Source: an uncultured Gammaproteobacteria bacterium (lineage in GTDB: Bacteria; Pseudomonadota; Gammaproteobacteria; Pseudomonadales; Pseudohongiellaceae). Taken from it: a DNA stretch of 64,000 nt. A program made the translations under genes and the position numbers. The notes beneath the pieces are model-generated. The model ran no database searches. It worked only from the letters and a program-made list of their open reading frames with translations, and had not been told where the DNA came from. This document shows positions 25,092 through 34,201 of this stretch, piece by piece (position 1 is the stretch's first letter; the number at the start of each line of letters is the position of its first letter). The stretch covers positions 62,001 through 126,000 of the forward strand of contig CAJXRP010000008.1 of the NCBI GenBank assembly GCA_913060495.1. The letters run 5' to 3'.

Positions 25092-26765
25092 ATGGCTGAA
25101 GAAAATACTCAACCAAGCTACCCGACTCGCGAAGAAGTAGACTTTGTCATTGTTGGCTCCGGTGCTGCCGGAGGTGTCATGGCCAAGGAGCTCTCAACTG
25201 CTGGATTTTCAGTCGTTGTTTTGGAGCAGGGGCCGCATCTGCAAGCCGCCGATTTCAAGCACGACGAATGGGGCTACGATGTAAATAAGGATCTCACTTG
25301 GGGAGCGCGACAAGGTTATCCTCAGACATTTAGGAAGTCGGTAAATGATGAGGTCGAGCTGCGGGAGAGTGTGCTCGACTATGCACATAACGTTGGTGGA
25401 AGTAGCGTGCATTTCTCCGGTAACTTCTGGCGTTTTAGGCCTATCGATTTTATAGAGGCGAGTGTTCGCGGTCCTATAGCCGGAACGAACTTTGCGGATT
25501 GGCCCATCACTTATGATGACCTTGAGCCCTATTACACAAAAGTAGATTGGGAAGTAGGTGTGTCGGGACTGGCAGGTCCATGGGATCCGCCTCGGTCTCG
25601 GGAATACCCTTGTCCGCCTATGCCGGTGAAGTCCTCCGATGTCTTATTAGAGCGTGCCGCGAAACAAATGGGCCTTACGCCGTATCCGGCTCCGGTAGCA
25701 ATTCTTTCGCAGCCGCATAACGGTCGTCCTGGTTGCATCCATTGTGGTTTCTGTAACGGCTACGGCTGTGAGGTCAATGCGAAGTCTTCATCTATGGCCT
25801 CGATGATTCCGCTGGCTCTTGCTTCAGGCAATTGTGAGTTGCGTACTGGCTGCACTGTATCGCGAGTGAATACTGATGAGGGTGGTCGCGCCAACGAAGT
25901 AGTCTATTGGAAAGAAGATGGCACCGAGCAGGCACAGTTGGCGAAGGCCGTTGTGCTGTGCGCAAATGGAGCGGAGACGCCACGTCTGCTGTTGGCATCT
26001 GAGTCCGAACAGCATCCAAATGGCTTGGCAAATTCAAGTGGCGTCGTAGGCACAAACTTGATGTTCAATGGTTACTCTACAGCTGTCGGTCTATTCGACG
26101 AGCCGGTTAATGCCCATAAGAGTGTGCCGGCAACACGAGTCTTGCATGACTTCTATGAGCTCGACCCCAGCCTCGGTTTCTATGGCGGCGGTGGTATCGA
26201 TGCGCGGCACTTCAGTGCTGGCCGACCTATGAATATGGCCCTAGCGGGGGGTCTTATAGGAGACGGTCCCACTTGGGGTAGCGAGTACAAGAAAAACCTT
26301 CAGAAAGAGTTTACCCATACAGCTGCATTCGACGGACATACCACGTCATTGCCATTGGCTACTAACACGGTAACTCTGGATCCGGATGTGTTGGACAAGT
26401 GGGGTCGTAAGGCGATGCGCACTACCTACACGGATCATCCGGATGACATCTCTACGATGAAATTTTTCTACGACAAGACCATGGAATTATTGGATGTCGC
26501 AGGCGCTACAAAGTCTGTTGGTTTCTACGCCGAGGATGGTCAGGATGGAAACGTACATCTTTTAGGCACCTGTCGCATGGGTAACGATCCAACTACTTCT
26601 GTCGTCGACAAGTTCAATAGATCCCACGATGTGGAGAATCTTTTTATGGTCGATGGTAGCTCGCTGGTGACGTCCGGTCGCGGACAACCTACCATGACTA
26701 TTATGGCCTTGGCTTTTCGCGCAGCGGACAACATTATTCAGTTTGCACGAAGGGGTGAGATCTAA
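25092..26765 (+). CDS. GMC-family FAD dehydrogenase, gluconate 2-dehydrogenase large-subunit type
   Basis: A 557-residue flavoprotein. FAD-binding DFVIVGSGAAGGVMAKEL lies at about 17-34, with VVLEQG after it, and VGGSSVHFSGNFWR near 105 is the second FAD motif. The GMC C-terminal domain has LLGTCRMGNDP (about 490) and MVDGSSLVTSGRGQPTMTIM. Residues about 218-229 hold CIHCGFCNGYGC, the cysteine cluster that in bacterial FAD glucose dehydrogenase binds a 3Fe-4S centre. It has no signal of its own and should be carried through Tat by the upstream subunit. It oxidises a sugar, sugar acid or polyol in the periplasm. The usual third, multi-heme c subunit is not adjacent; the CxxCH protein at 19728 is a possible acceptor. 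Confidence 0.88.
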   Translation: MAEENTQPSYPTREEVDFVIVGSGAAGGVMAKELSTAGFSVVVLEQGPHLQAADFKHDEWGYDVNKDLTWGARQGYPQTFRKSVNDEVELRESVLDYAHNVGGSSVHFSGNFWRFRPIDFIEASVRGPIAGTNFADWPITYDDLEPYYTKVDWEVGVSGLAGPWDPPRSREYPCPPMPVKSSDVLLERAAKQMGLTPYPAPVAILSQPHNGRPGCIHCGFCNGYGCEVNAKSSSMASMIPLALASGNCELRTGCTVSRVNTDEGGRANEVVYWKEDGTEQAQLAKAVVLCANGAETPRLLLASESEQHPNGLANSSGVVGTNLMFNGYSTAVGLFDEPVNAHKSVPATRVLHDFYELDPSLGFYGGGGIDARHFSAGRPMNMALAGGLIGDGPTWGSEYKKNLQKEFTHTAAFDGHTTSLPLATNTVTLDPDVLDKWGRKAMRTTYTDHPDDISTMKFFYDKTMELLDVAGATKSVGFYAEDGQDGNVHLLGTCRMGNDPTTSVVDKFNRSHDVENLFMVDGSSLVTSGRGQPTMTIMALAFRAADNIIQFARRGEI

Positions 26766-26780
26766 AAGGCGAGATATAAC

Positions 26781-26822
26781 GCAAGTCTATCAGGTGGCGA
26801 CGCCGCACCCTGATAGACTTGC
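26781..26822. terminator. Inverted repeat between convergent genes, possible bidirectional terminator
   Basis: A perfect 14-bp inverted repeat (26781-26794 with 26809-26822, 14-nt GC-rich loop) lies in the 60-nt gap between the GMC gene and the convergent DUF411 gene. No T run follows on either strand, so termination would rest on stem strength alone. Confidence 0.6.
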
Positions 26823-26825
26823 GGC

Positions 26826-27320
26826 TTAGTATTGCTCTGCTTGCGTCTTCACTGTGGCGAACACTTCAGAAGTGCCGTCTTTCTTCATTAGAATCACATC
26901 ATAGCTATTGAAGCTATCACCGATTTCCATTCCCGGGCTGCCCATAGGCATGCCTGGTGCTGTTAAGCCGAGCGCGTTCGCCGGAGGTGACGCGAGAAAT
27001 TGGCTGATGTATTTCGCAGGAACATGTCCCTCAAAAACGTAGCCGTCTTTGGATACAGCCGTATGGCAGGATTGCCATTTAGGCAGTACGCCTAGCTCTT
27101 CTTTAATGGAATAGATATCGGTGGGGTGGAATACAGTGGAGTCGAATCCACGTTCGTCCATATGCGTGATCCAGCCGACGCAGCAGCCGCAGGTTTCTTC
27201 TTTGTACACGTTTAGTGTTATGTCATCTAGCGACTGCGCATGAGCGCGTTCGGCACCAGAGAGTCCTAAGGTGGCCACTAGGGCGAATACGGATAGTGAC
27301 GAGAAAAGTAGTGATTTCAT
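26826..27320 (-). CDS. Periplasmic DUF411 metal-binding protein
   Basis: A 164-residue protein with a signal peptide (1-28, ending RAHAQ). The mature part is a DUF411 domain: TLNVYKEETCGCCVGWITHM with a CGCC cluster near 43-46, a CHTAV segment near 83, the strand GHVPAKYISQFL, and the PGMPMGSPGME methionine-rich loop. Members are periplasmic and associated with copper or other metal handling, often near copper-resistance genes; no such gene is adjacent here. It is a single gene in the opposite direction to its neighbours. Metal binding is inferred from the family and the Cys/Met residues. Confidence 0.85.
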   Translation of the reverse strand: MKSLLFSSLSVFALVATLGLSGAERAHAQSLDDITLNVYKEETCGCCVGWITHMDERGFDSTVFHPTDIYSIKEELGVLPKWQSCHTAVSKDGYVFEGHVPAKYISQFLASPPANALGLTAPGMPMGSPGMEIGDSFNSYDVILMKKDGTSEVFATVKTQAEQY

Positions 27321-27432
27321 TGCTAGCTCCTGTTTGCTTCGAGCCCATAATAAATGATGAGTCTTTTCGTTTATTATTCTGGCTCAACTAATTCTGTCTC
27401 AATATGGCAGTAAAGATAACATAAGCCTGTAT

Positions 27433-28812
27433 ATGGCTGCCATTCTCGCTCCTGCATCCCTCGACTTTCCTAGTATTCCTTACTATGCTGATCGCATGAT
27501 CCAGAACATGCCCGCCACTGCCGTTACACCCGTAACAGGCAAGAGCAGAATTCAGTCTATCGATGTCCTTCGTGGCTTCGCGTTGCTGGGTATACTGTTG
27601 ATGAACATTCTGGTGTTCGCCTTTCCCTTTGCCGCCTATTCTGATCCGAGAGTCGATGGTGCCACCGAGGGAATTAATCTAGCCGTCTTTGCCTCGATGG
27701 ATATTCTTGTCGAAGGAAGTATGCGTGCAATCTTCTCTATGTTGTTTGGTGCAGGCATGCTTATTTTTCTCGCTAAGCGTGATACCGATGAAGATACCCT
27801 GCGTGGCCTATTTTATCGCCGCACAGTCTTGTTGATTATCTTCGGCTTGGTGAATGCATATATCTTCGTCTGGCCTGGCGATATTCTCTACAGTTATGGA
27901 ATGGCGGGGTTGCTGCTGTATTTCTTTCGTGATTTTTCCGCGGTGCAATTGACAAAATACAGTCTGGCAATTTTCTCACTTCTGGCGCTAATTCATCTCT
28001 CTTTGCATATGGATGCTAGAACCTTACGTAACGATGTTAAGGCTGTTGAAGGATTGCCGCCGGGAGTGAGTTTAAGTATCGAGCAAGAACAGACGCTAAC
28101 GGACTGGGATGCATTCCTCGAAGAGCAGTTAGTCTCGCCAGAGTTAATTGCGCAAGAATTTGAGGCGAGGAAATCTGGCTACATCGATAACGTCATCGCC
28201 TATGCGCCATTCAATATTTTTCTGCAAACGGCGGTCTTTCTATTTAGTACTCTCTGGGATGTGCTGGCGATGATGTTGCTGGGCATGGCATTCTTCAAAT
28301 GGGGTCTGCTCGATGCCTCGCGAGATTCGCGAGACTACTGGCTTCTTGCTATCGCTGGTATTGGACTGGGTTTGCCACTTAACTATCTAGAGACCGCGAC
28401 CTATATCAGCAGTGGTTTCGAGATCTATTGGGCTGGTGGGTTTCGGCCTAGCTACGATGTGAGTCGGCTCTCTCTAGCCGTAGGCTATATCGGGCTAGTC
28501 ATGCTTATCTGTAAGCATGCCTTAATGCCCTGGGTTCGCAAGGCTCTGGCTGCCGTGGGGCAACTCGCCCTAACTAATTATTTGTCTCAATCTGTCATCT
28601 GCAACTTCATTTTCATGGGCTTTGGTCTTGGCCTGTTCGGTGAGTTGCAGCGCTATCAGGCCTATCTGGTGGTAGTCGCGGTGTGGATATTTCAGATTAT
28701 TTTCAGTTTAGTCTGGCTGCGCTTCTATCGGTTTGGGCCTGCTGAGTGGCTGTGGCGAAGTTTGACTTACAAGCAGTCACAACCGTTGCGCTTGGCAGCG
28801 TCCCGCCGTTAA
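27433..28812 (+). CDS. DUF418 (YeiB-type) inner-membrane protein
   Basis: A polytopic membrane protein of up to 459 residues. The family opening RIQSIDVLRGFALLGILLMNILVF starts near residue 39; an alternative start at ATG 27496 gives 438 residues. Neither start has a good ribosome site. Hydrophobic segments continue to the C-terminal DUF418 domain (about 290-450), with VGQLALTNYLSQSVICNFIFMGFGLGLFG and GPAEWLWRSLTY. Members are inner-membrane proteins related to acyltransferase-3 folds, with no assigned substrate. It stands alone, 139 nt before the MATE gene. Confidence 0.83.
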   Translation: MAAILAPASLDFPSIPYYADRMIQNMPATAVTPVTGKSRIQSIDVLRGFALLGILLMNILVFAFPFAAYSDPRVDGATEGINLAVFASMDILVEGSMRAIFSMLFGAGMLIFLAKRDTDEDTLRGLFYRRTVLLIIFGLVNAYIFVWPGDILYSYGMAGLLLYFFRDFSAVQLTKYSLAIFSLLALIHLSLHMDARTLRNDVKAVEGLPPGVSLSIEQEQTLTDWDAFLEEQLVSPELIAQEFEARKSGYIDNVIAYAPFNIFLQTAVFLFSTLWDVLAMMLLGMAFFKWGLLDASRDSRDYWLLAIAGIGLGLPLNYLETATYISSGFEIYWAGGFRPSYDVSRLSLAVGYIGLVMLICKHALMPWVRKALAAVGQLALTNYLSQSVICNFIFMGFGLGLFGELQRYQAYLVVVAVWIFQIIFSLVWLRFYRFGPAEWLWRSLTYKQSQPLRLAASRR

Positions 28813-28951
28813 TCTACGACTTCGTCGCTAGCTCCGTGGTTGTCTTCAAATTTTCAATCACGTACCATGCTTGCCGTCTCCGCTGTTGATAATGTAGCAG
28901 CGGCAAGCAGTTCTTCCTGTTCCCCATCTGACAGTCATATCCAGATAACTA

Positions 28952-30340
28952 GTGAATGCCATGTTGTTGCAGCGCCTACATTTCAATAGAGAAACGATGC
29001 TAGAACTCATGCGGATTGCCATTCCCATGATCGTTTCTCAAGGCACCTTTGCGGTAATGATTTTCACCGATCGTTATTTCATGTCACAGATAGATCCAAT
29101 TCATATGGCCGCTGCGCTGGGTGGTGGTGTCGCTGCATTTTTCTCGTTCTGTTTCTTCTCCGGTTTGTTTTCCTACTCGAATGCTCTTTCGGCTCAGTAT
29201 ATGGGCGCGGGTGAATTAGCAAAATGTCCGAAGGTTGTGACGCAGGGATTCATCATGGTTGCCATGAGCGTTCCCGTTCTGCTGATTATTAGTCTGTTCG
29301 TCGCTGGGATTTTCGAAGGCATGGATCATGATCCGGTGCAGGTGGAGTTGGAGCGCAGTTATTATCAGATCCTCATGTTAGGTACAGTTGTGACCCTAGC
29401 GAAGATTTGTATCTCTTCCTACTTTGCCGGCATCGGAAGAACTAACTTGGTAATGATCTGTGATCTGTGTGGCTTGGTTCTGAATGTGCCGCTCTGTTAC
29501 GCCATGGTGTTTGGGGAATTTGGTTTTCCAGAATTAGGTATCGTCGGTGCAGGCGTGTCGACAATCATCGCAACGGCATTCGCCTTGATACTGTTTCTTT
29601 TTTGCTACTACCGTAAAGAGCATCGCGAAAAATTCAAGGTCATGGATTCTTTTAAGCTAGATCGCGGCATACTGAAACGTTTTATCCGGCTCGGTTTTCC
29701 TTCTGGTCTTGAGTTGTTTCTAAATGTTGCCGCCTTCAATCTGTTTCTGCTCATGTTTCAAGGCTACGGCATTGTGGAGGGAGCGTCGGCGGCTATCGTT
29801 TTTAACTGGGATATCCTTTCATTTGTGCCGATGGTGGGATTGAATATAGGCCTGATAAGCATGATAGGCCGATTTGTAGGTGCGCAGAATATGCTAAGGG
29901 CGAACGAAGCTATCACCGCCGGCTTCGTGTTGGGGCTCACTTATTCGGCGATACTCGCCTTCATCTACATCACCTTTCGCTTTGCTCTGGTGGAGATTTT
30001 CGCTCCACCGCAGGGGGACTTTAGTGAGATTCTGGAGTTGGCCGGATTTATGATGGTGGGCTTATCCAGCTACGCGATGGCCGATGCGATTATTCAGGTC
30101 TGTGGCGGGGTATTGCGCGGCGCAGGGGATACACGCTGGATCATGTATACCTCAGTCACCCTCCACTGGATCATGCTTGTAGCGCAGTACCTTATTATCA
30201 GGGTGTTCGAATGGGGCCCGAAGGCATCCTGGCTGGCTTTCGTCGTTATGATTCTAGCGATCGCAGTGGTGTTCGCCGGTAGGCTGTATGGCGGCCGTTG
30301 GCGCGATGAGGAAGCCCTGCGGCGAGTCATGGCTGAATAG
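28952..30340 (+). CDS. MATE-family multidrug/toxin efflux transporter
   Basis: A 462-residue protein with twelve predicted membrane helices in two related halves, each of about 220 residues. The first helix region RIAIPMIVSQGTFAVMIFTDRYF is typical of NorM/DinF-like MATE proteins, and the second half restarts at FIRLGFPSGLELFLNVAAFN. It exports cationic or organic compounds by H+ or Na+ antiport. The start is either GTG 28952 or ATG 28961; no clear ribosome site separates them. Regulation is not evident. Confidence 0.85.
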   Translation: MNAMLLQRLHFNRETMLELMRIAIPMIVSQGTFAVMIFTDRYFMSQIDPIHMAAALGGGVAAFFSFCFFSGLFSYSNALSAQYMGAGELAKCPKVVTQGFIMVAMSVPVLLIISLFVAGIFEGMDHDPVQVELERSYYQILMLGTVVTLAKICISSYFAGIGRTNLVMICDLCGLVLNVPLCYAMVFGEFGFPELGIVGAGVSTIIATAFALILFLFCYYRKEHREKFKVMDSFKLDRGILKRFIRLGFPSGLELFLNVAAFNLFLLMFQGYGIVEGASAAIVFNWDILSFVPMVGLNIGLISMIGRFVGAQNMLRANEAITAGFVLGLTYSAILAFIYITFRFALVEIFAPPQGDFSEILELAGFMMVGLSSYAMADAIIQVCGGVLRGAGDTRWIMYTSVTLHWIMLVAQYLIIRVFEWGPKASWLAFVVMILAIAVVFAGRLYGGRWRDEEALRRVMAE

Positions 30341-30433
30341 CGCAAACCCCCGCCATTCTCGGCTTGCAGCATCTTCTGCGAGCAGGTAGCCTGCAAGTAT
30401 CCAATAATTTAAGGCTCCGCTAGAGAGTGACTT

Positions 30434-31645
30434 ATGAAGAAGATTATCGCCAGTGCCAGCTTGCTCATCGTTGCAGCAGTTGCATCATTAACCCAGGTCT
30501 ATTCTCAGTCGGATGATGGCTATACCGACGGCCTCCTCAATACCAAGCGTGTGTTCTCTCGTGGGCTAGCCCAGGCGATCGGGCAGCCCTTTCGCGGCGT
30601 CGCGACATCCGATGGCATCGTTAGCAATCTGTTTCCGTTGAAGTCTACTGGTGCGTCTACAGCATCGATCGTGTCGGCGGCTTCTAGCTTTCTCGGCACG
30701 CTTAGTAATGCCGAGTTGAGTAGAACGCAGTACGCGGTCGATGACCCTGAATGGCGGAATTGGTCAAACGTAGATGTGGGGATTTTTTCTCGGCATGGCG
30801 TCAGTCTCGAAGAAATGTCCGAGCAACAGAAGACGGCAGCATGGAATCTGTTGCGCGCGTCGTTGAGCGCCGAAGGAGTGGCCCAAACTCAAGACATCAT
30901 GAAGACCGAGCAATCGCTGTTTGAGTTAAATGGCGAGCCGATTCGGTACGGCGAAGAAAAATACTATTTCACAGTAATGGGTATCCCATCTACTACCGAG
31001 CCCTGGGGTTGGCAATTAGATGGCCATCACCTCGTCATCAATTTCTTCGTGGTAGGTGATCAGGTGGTCATGACTCCTGCATTCTGGGGTGGGGAGCCTG
31101 TATTCACCGAGCGAGGTAAGTACGCGGGCAATCGAATAATGCAGGACGAGCAGGATCAGGGGCTTGCTTTTATGCAGTCACTGGGAAGGAGTCAGCAGGC
31201 GGTTGCGACTATCGACCCTAACAAGACGCGCAACAATCAGCTGGCAGCTGCCAACGAAGATAATCTTACTCTCGATTTTGAAGGACTGCGTGGCAGCGAA
31301 TTAAGTACTGCGCATAAGTCGCAACTTCTTAACCTTATACGTGTTTATATCGCGAACCTTCGCGAGCCTCATGCCAATATCACCATGGATGAGATAGGGC
31401 AGCATATCGATGAGACTTATTTCTCATGGATAGGAAATGCTGAAGATGATGCGGTCTTCTACTATCGAATACACAGTCCAGTGATTTTGATTGAATTCGA
31501 TCATCAGAACCCAGTTGGCACGACGATGATAAATACTCCTGGAACACCTACTCGCGATCATATCCATACGATAGTTAGAACGCCGAATGGAAACGACTAC
31601 GGGAAAGACTTGTTGGGGCAGCATCTTGCTGCACATCCACATTAA
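30434..31645 (+). CDS. Secreted DUF3500-family protein
   Basis: A 403-residue protein with a signal peptide (1-24, ending VYSQS). The rest follows DUF3500: QPFRGVATSDGIVSNLFPLKSTG, DVGIFSRHGVSLEEMSEQQKTAAWNLLRASLSAEG, a WGWQLDGHHLVINFFVVGDQVVMTPAFWGGEP core, and a C-terminal HQNPVGTTMINTPGTPTRDHIHTIVRTP. The conserved histidines and acidic residues hint at metal binding, but no reaction is known. It is followed after 38 nt by a gamma-glutamyltransferase, so the two may be co-expressed and both act outside the cytoplasm. Confidence 0.82.
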   Translation: MKKIIASASLLIVAAVASLTQVYSQSDDGYTDGLLNTKRVFSRGLAQAIGQPFRGVATSDGIVSNLFPLKSTGASTASIVSAASSFLGTLSNAELSRTQYAVDDPEWRNWSNVDVGIFSRHGVSLEEMSEQQKTAAWNLLRASLSAEGVAQTQDIMKTEQSLFELNGEPIRYGEEKYYFTVMGIPSTTEPWGWQLDGHHLVINFFVVGDQVVMTPAFWGGEPVFTERGKYAGNRIMQDEQDQGLAFMQSLGRSQQAVATIDPNKTRNNQLAAANEDNLTLDFEGLRGSELSTAHKSQLLNLIRVYIANLREPHANITMDEIGQHIDETYFSWIGNAEDDAVFYYRIHSPVILIEFDHQNPVGTTMINTPGTPTRDHIHTIVRTPNGNDYGKDLLGQHLAAHPH

Positions 31646-31683
31646 AAATTTAAGTATTAACGAAGTAAGGGGAGAAGTGAAAT

Positions 31684-33528
31684 ATGACATTATTTAGGAT
31701 TAATTTGCAGGGAATCCTGCTTCGTAGCGTTGCAGTTATTTCATTCGCTGCCCTGCCTCTGGCGTCATCTATAGCGCAATCTCCAAATGCTTTTGGCATC
31801 CCAACAGAAAAAGTTAATAATCCTGCTGCAAATGTTGTGGCTGCGCCAGGTTCGCGCGGGCAGGGTTGGCTAGGTCAGGGTCGTTCAGAAGTAATTGCCC
31901 GTCATGGCATGGTCGCAACTAGCGACCCGATCGCCGCACAGGCAGGTTTGGAAATTCTACGAAATGGAGGCAACGCAATCGATGCTGCTGTTGCCGCTGC
32001 GGCAGTTCTAGATGTCACTTCACAAAACGATACCGGCATTGCGGGAGACTTATTTGCCTTAGTCTGGAGTGCGCAAGATAAAAAGCTGTATGCGCTTAAC
32101 TCTGCAGGTTGGGCTCCGGCAGGATGGACGCCCGAGTATTTTAAAGAGAACCTCGGCGTTGAACGTATACCTGGTAATGGCGTCAATGCGGCAACCGTGC
32201 CCGGCGCGATCAGCGGTTACGATGCCCTATTGAATCGCTTCGGGACACTGGGATTTAAAGAGACATTTGCCAGGGCGGTGCAGGTAGCTGATGAGGGTTG
32301 GGGCCAAGCGGAACGCAGGCACCAGGATCTCAATTCTGTGCGAGAGAAATTACGCGGCGACGCTGATTCCGCAGCGACTTTCCTCAATGACGGTGACGTG
32401 CCGCCCTTGTATAGCATCATCCGTAATCCTCAGTTGGCGGATGCGCTGCGCCTGATTCAGGAGCAAGGTAGAGATGCTTTCTATAAGGGGCCTATCGCCG
32501 ATGCAATCGTAGCGAAGATGCAGGCCGATGGCGGCGTGATGACTCATGCGGATCTAGCCGAATTCGAATCGGAATGGGTAGAGCCAATTAGCACAAACTA
32601 TCATGGCTACGATGTGTTTCAGTTGCCGCCTCCTGGGCAGGGCTTTGCAGCGTTAGAGATGCTGAATATTCTAGAGGTATGTGCGCCGGTTCATGACGTT
32701 AATCTTTCTGCTCTGGGACCATCGAATCCTGATTATTGGCACTTTTTAGTCGAAGCGAAGAAGCTCGCCTACTCGGATCTGCAGGCCTATAACGGCGACC
32801 CTTTGTTCTCCGATATTCCTGTCGACAGATTGTTATCGAAGAGCTATGCGGCAACTCTCTGCGACCGGATCGATATGGATGTGGCGACCGACCCGTCTAT
32901 CAAGGGCGGCTTGAATGGCGGCACGATCTATCTCACCACGGCTGATCGCTGGGGTAACATGGTTTCATTCATACACAGTATTTTTTCTGTCTACGGGAGT
33001 GGGGCGACGATACCTCCCTACGGAATGATGTTGCATAACCGCGGTGTAGCCTTCTCGCTGGAAGAGGGGCATCCGAATGAGGTTGCGCCACGCAAACGGC
33101 CTTTTCATTCCATCATAGCCGGATTTGTTATGCAGAATGACGAGCCATTGATGACATTCGGCAATATGGGAGGCTCCGTGCAGCCCGAGACACATGTTCA
33201 GCATATGGTGAATGTTATAGATAACGGCATGAATATTCAGATGACCACCGATGCGGCGCGTTTTACCCACAGTCAAAACAGCAATGCACTATCTCTAGAA
33301 GACAATCTCTATAGTCTGGTAGGACGAGCACTGCAGGCCAAGGGTCACGATGTCCGTTCTGTAAATGGAGGTAGAGTAGGTGGGTATCAGGGAATTTTAT
33401 TTACTAAAGACTCTTCATTGCCTGAACCGGTTTTCGGTCAGCAAAGTATTGATCAGGACCACCCAGTGAATGGTGTCTACCGGGCTGGATCGGATCATCG
33501 CAAAGATGGTCAGGCAGTAGGATGGTAG
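31684..33528 (+). CDS. Periplasmic gamma-glutamyltransferase-family enzyme
   Basis: A 614-residue Ntn hydrolase precursor with signal peptide (about 10-32). The large-subunit region shows HGMVATSDPIAAQAGLEILRNGGNAIDAAVA and DTGIAGDLFALVW. The self-cleavage nucleophile Thr is in GGTIYLTTADRWGN near residue 414, so maturation would give about 380- and 200-residue subunits. The small subunit has RKRPFHSIIAGFVM and FGNMGGSVQPETHVQH. It hydrolyses or transfers gamma-glutamyl groups of glutathione and related compounds. The GGSVQPE loop departs from the usual GGxxI of classical GGT, so a GGT-like hydrolase with another amide substrate is possible. Ribosome site GGGGAGAAG precedes the ATG. Confidence 0.85.
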   Translation: MTLFRINLQGILLRSVAVISFAALPLASSIAQSPNAFGIPTEKVNNPAANVVAAPGSRGQGWLGQGRSEVIARHGMVATSDPIAAQAGLEILRNGGNAIDAAVAAAAVLDVTSQNDTGIAGDLFALVWSAQDKKLYALNSAGWAPAGWTPEYFKENLGVERIPGNGVNAATVPGAISGYDALLNRFGTLGFKETFARAVQVADEGWGQAERRHQDLNSVREKLRGDADSAATFLNDGDVPPLYSIIRNPQLADALRLIQEQGRDAFYKGPIADAIVAKMQADGGVMTHADLAEFESEWVEPISTNYHGYDVFQLPPPGQGFAALEMLNILEVCAPVHDVNLSALGPSNPDYWHFLVEAKKLAYSDLQAYNGDPLFSDIPVDRLLSKSYAATLCDRIDMDVATDPSIKGGLNGGTIYLTTADRWGNMVSFIHSIFSVYGSGATIPPYGMMLHNRGVAFSLEEGHPNEVAPRKRPFHSIIAGFVMQNDEPLMTFGNMGGSVQPETHVQHMVNVIDNGMNIQMTTDAARFTHSQNSNALSLEDNLYSLVGRALQAKGHDVRSVNGGRVGGYQGILFTKDSSLPEPVFGQQSIDQDHPVNGVYRAGSDHRKDGQAVGW

Positions 33529-33580
33529 AATAGCTTGGTAAAATAGATTGGTGCACACAGTAGAGGACTTGGTTGATTTC

Positions 33581-34156
33581 ATGACAGCAGTAGTTTGGCG
33601 ATTACAGAAGACAGGTAGTAACAGTAGAAAGTCATTATTCATTGTGGCGGCTTGTCTATTTTTGGCTTCTTGCATTGGGCCCAATCTGGAAGATTGGCCA
33701 AATTCGATTCCGCAAACTGAAGTATTTAGAGTTGCCTACAATGCGGACGAACAGAATCAGCTACGCCAATCGGAGACAGAGTACCTAGAGTGGGTGCTGA
33801 GTTTTTATCAAGGCAACCTCGCGTATCAGTCCGGATGGCAGGACATTCAAGGCTACGTCTATGAGGCGCCAGCTCCAGAGGATGAGCGGGAGCTTCTCGA
33901 TCAGCTTAGTCGCTTAGGCATAGCAATTGGTAGTGAATGGTCTAAGCACAATGATATTCGCCAGATTGATACCCGCATGCTGTCGCTTTGGGGGTCAACC
34001 ATTCAGCTTGCTCCAGATTTTGAAACCCAAAAACAGACGGTAGAGGTCATCGCGTCAGACATCGATCTCTTGCTCGATGGAAGTCTCAGAAAACAAGATA
34101 TTTTGGAAGAGCGCTACGCGGACATTTTAGGGTTAGAGATGTTTGGGGATTTTTGA
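33581..34156 (+). CDS. Putative lipoprotein of unknown function
   Basis: A 191-residue protein if started at ATG 33581; TTG 33548 is an alternative. A basic N-terminus, hydrophobic stretch and lipobox LASC (about residues 26-29) indicate a lipoprotein. The mature part is acidic and helical (EVFRVAYNADEQNQLRQSETEYLEWVLSFYQG), rich in Gln/Glu/Asp, with no motif that I recognise. It lies between gamma-glutamyltransferase and amidase genes on the same strand (gaps about 50 nt), so it may belong to that transcript. No function is proposed. Confidence 0.6.
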   Translation: MTAVVWRLQKTGSNSRKSLFIVAACLFLASCIGPNLEDWPNSIPQTEVFRVAYNADEQNQLRQSETEYLEWVLSFYQGNLAYQSGWQDIQGYVYEAPAPEDERELLDQLSRLGIAIGSEWSKHNDIRQIDTRMLSLWGSTIQLAPDFETQKQTVEVIASDIDLLLDGSLRKQDILEERYADILGLEMFGDF

Positions 34157-34201
34157 CAGCGCCACGTTATTCATTGAATTATTAATCTAGGGGTACTCGA
34201 T

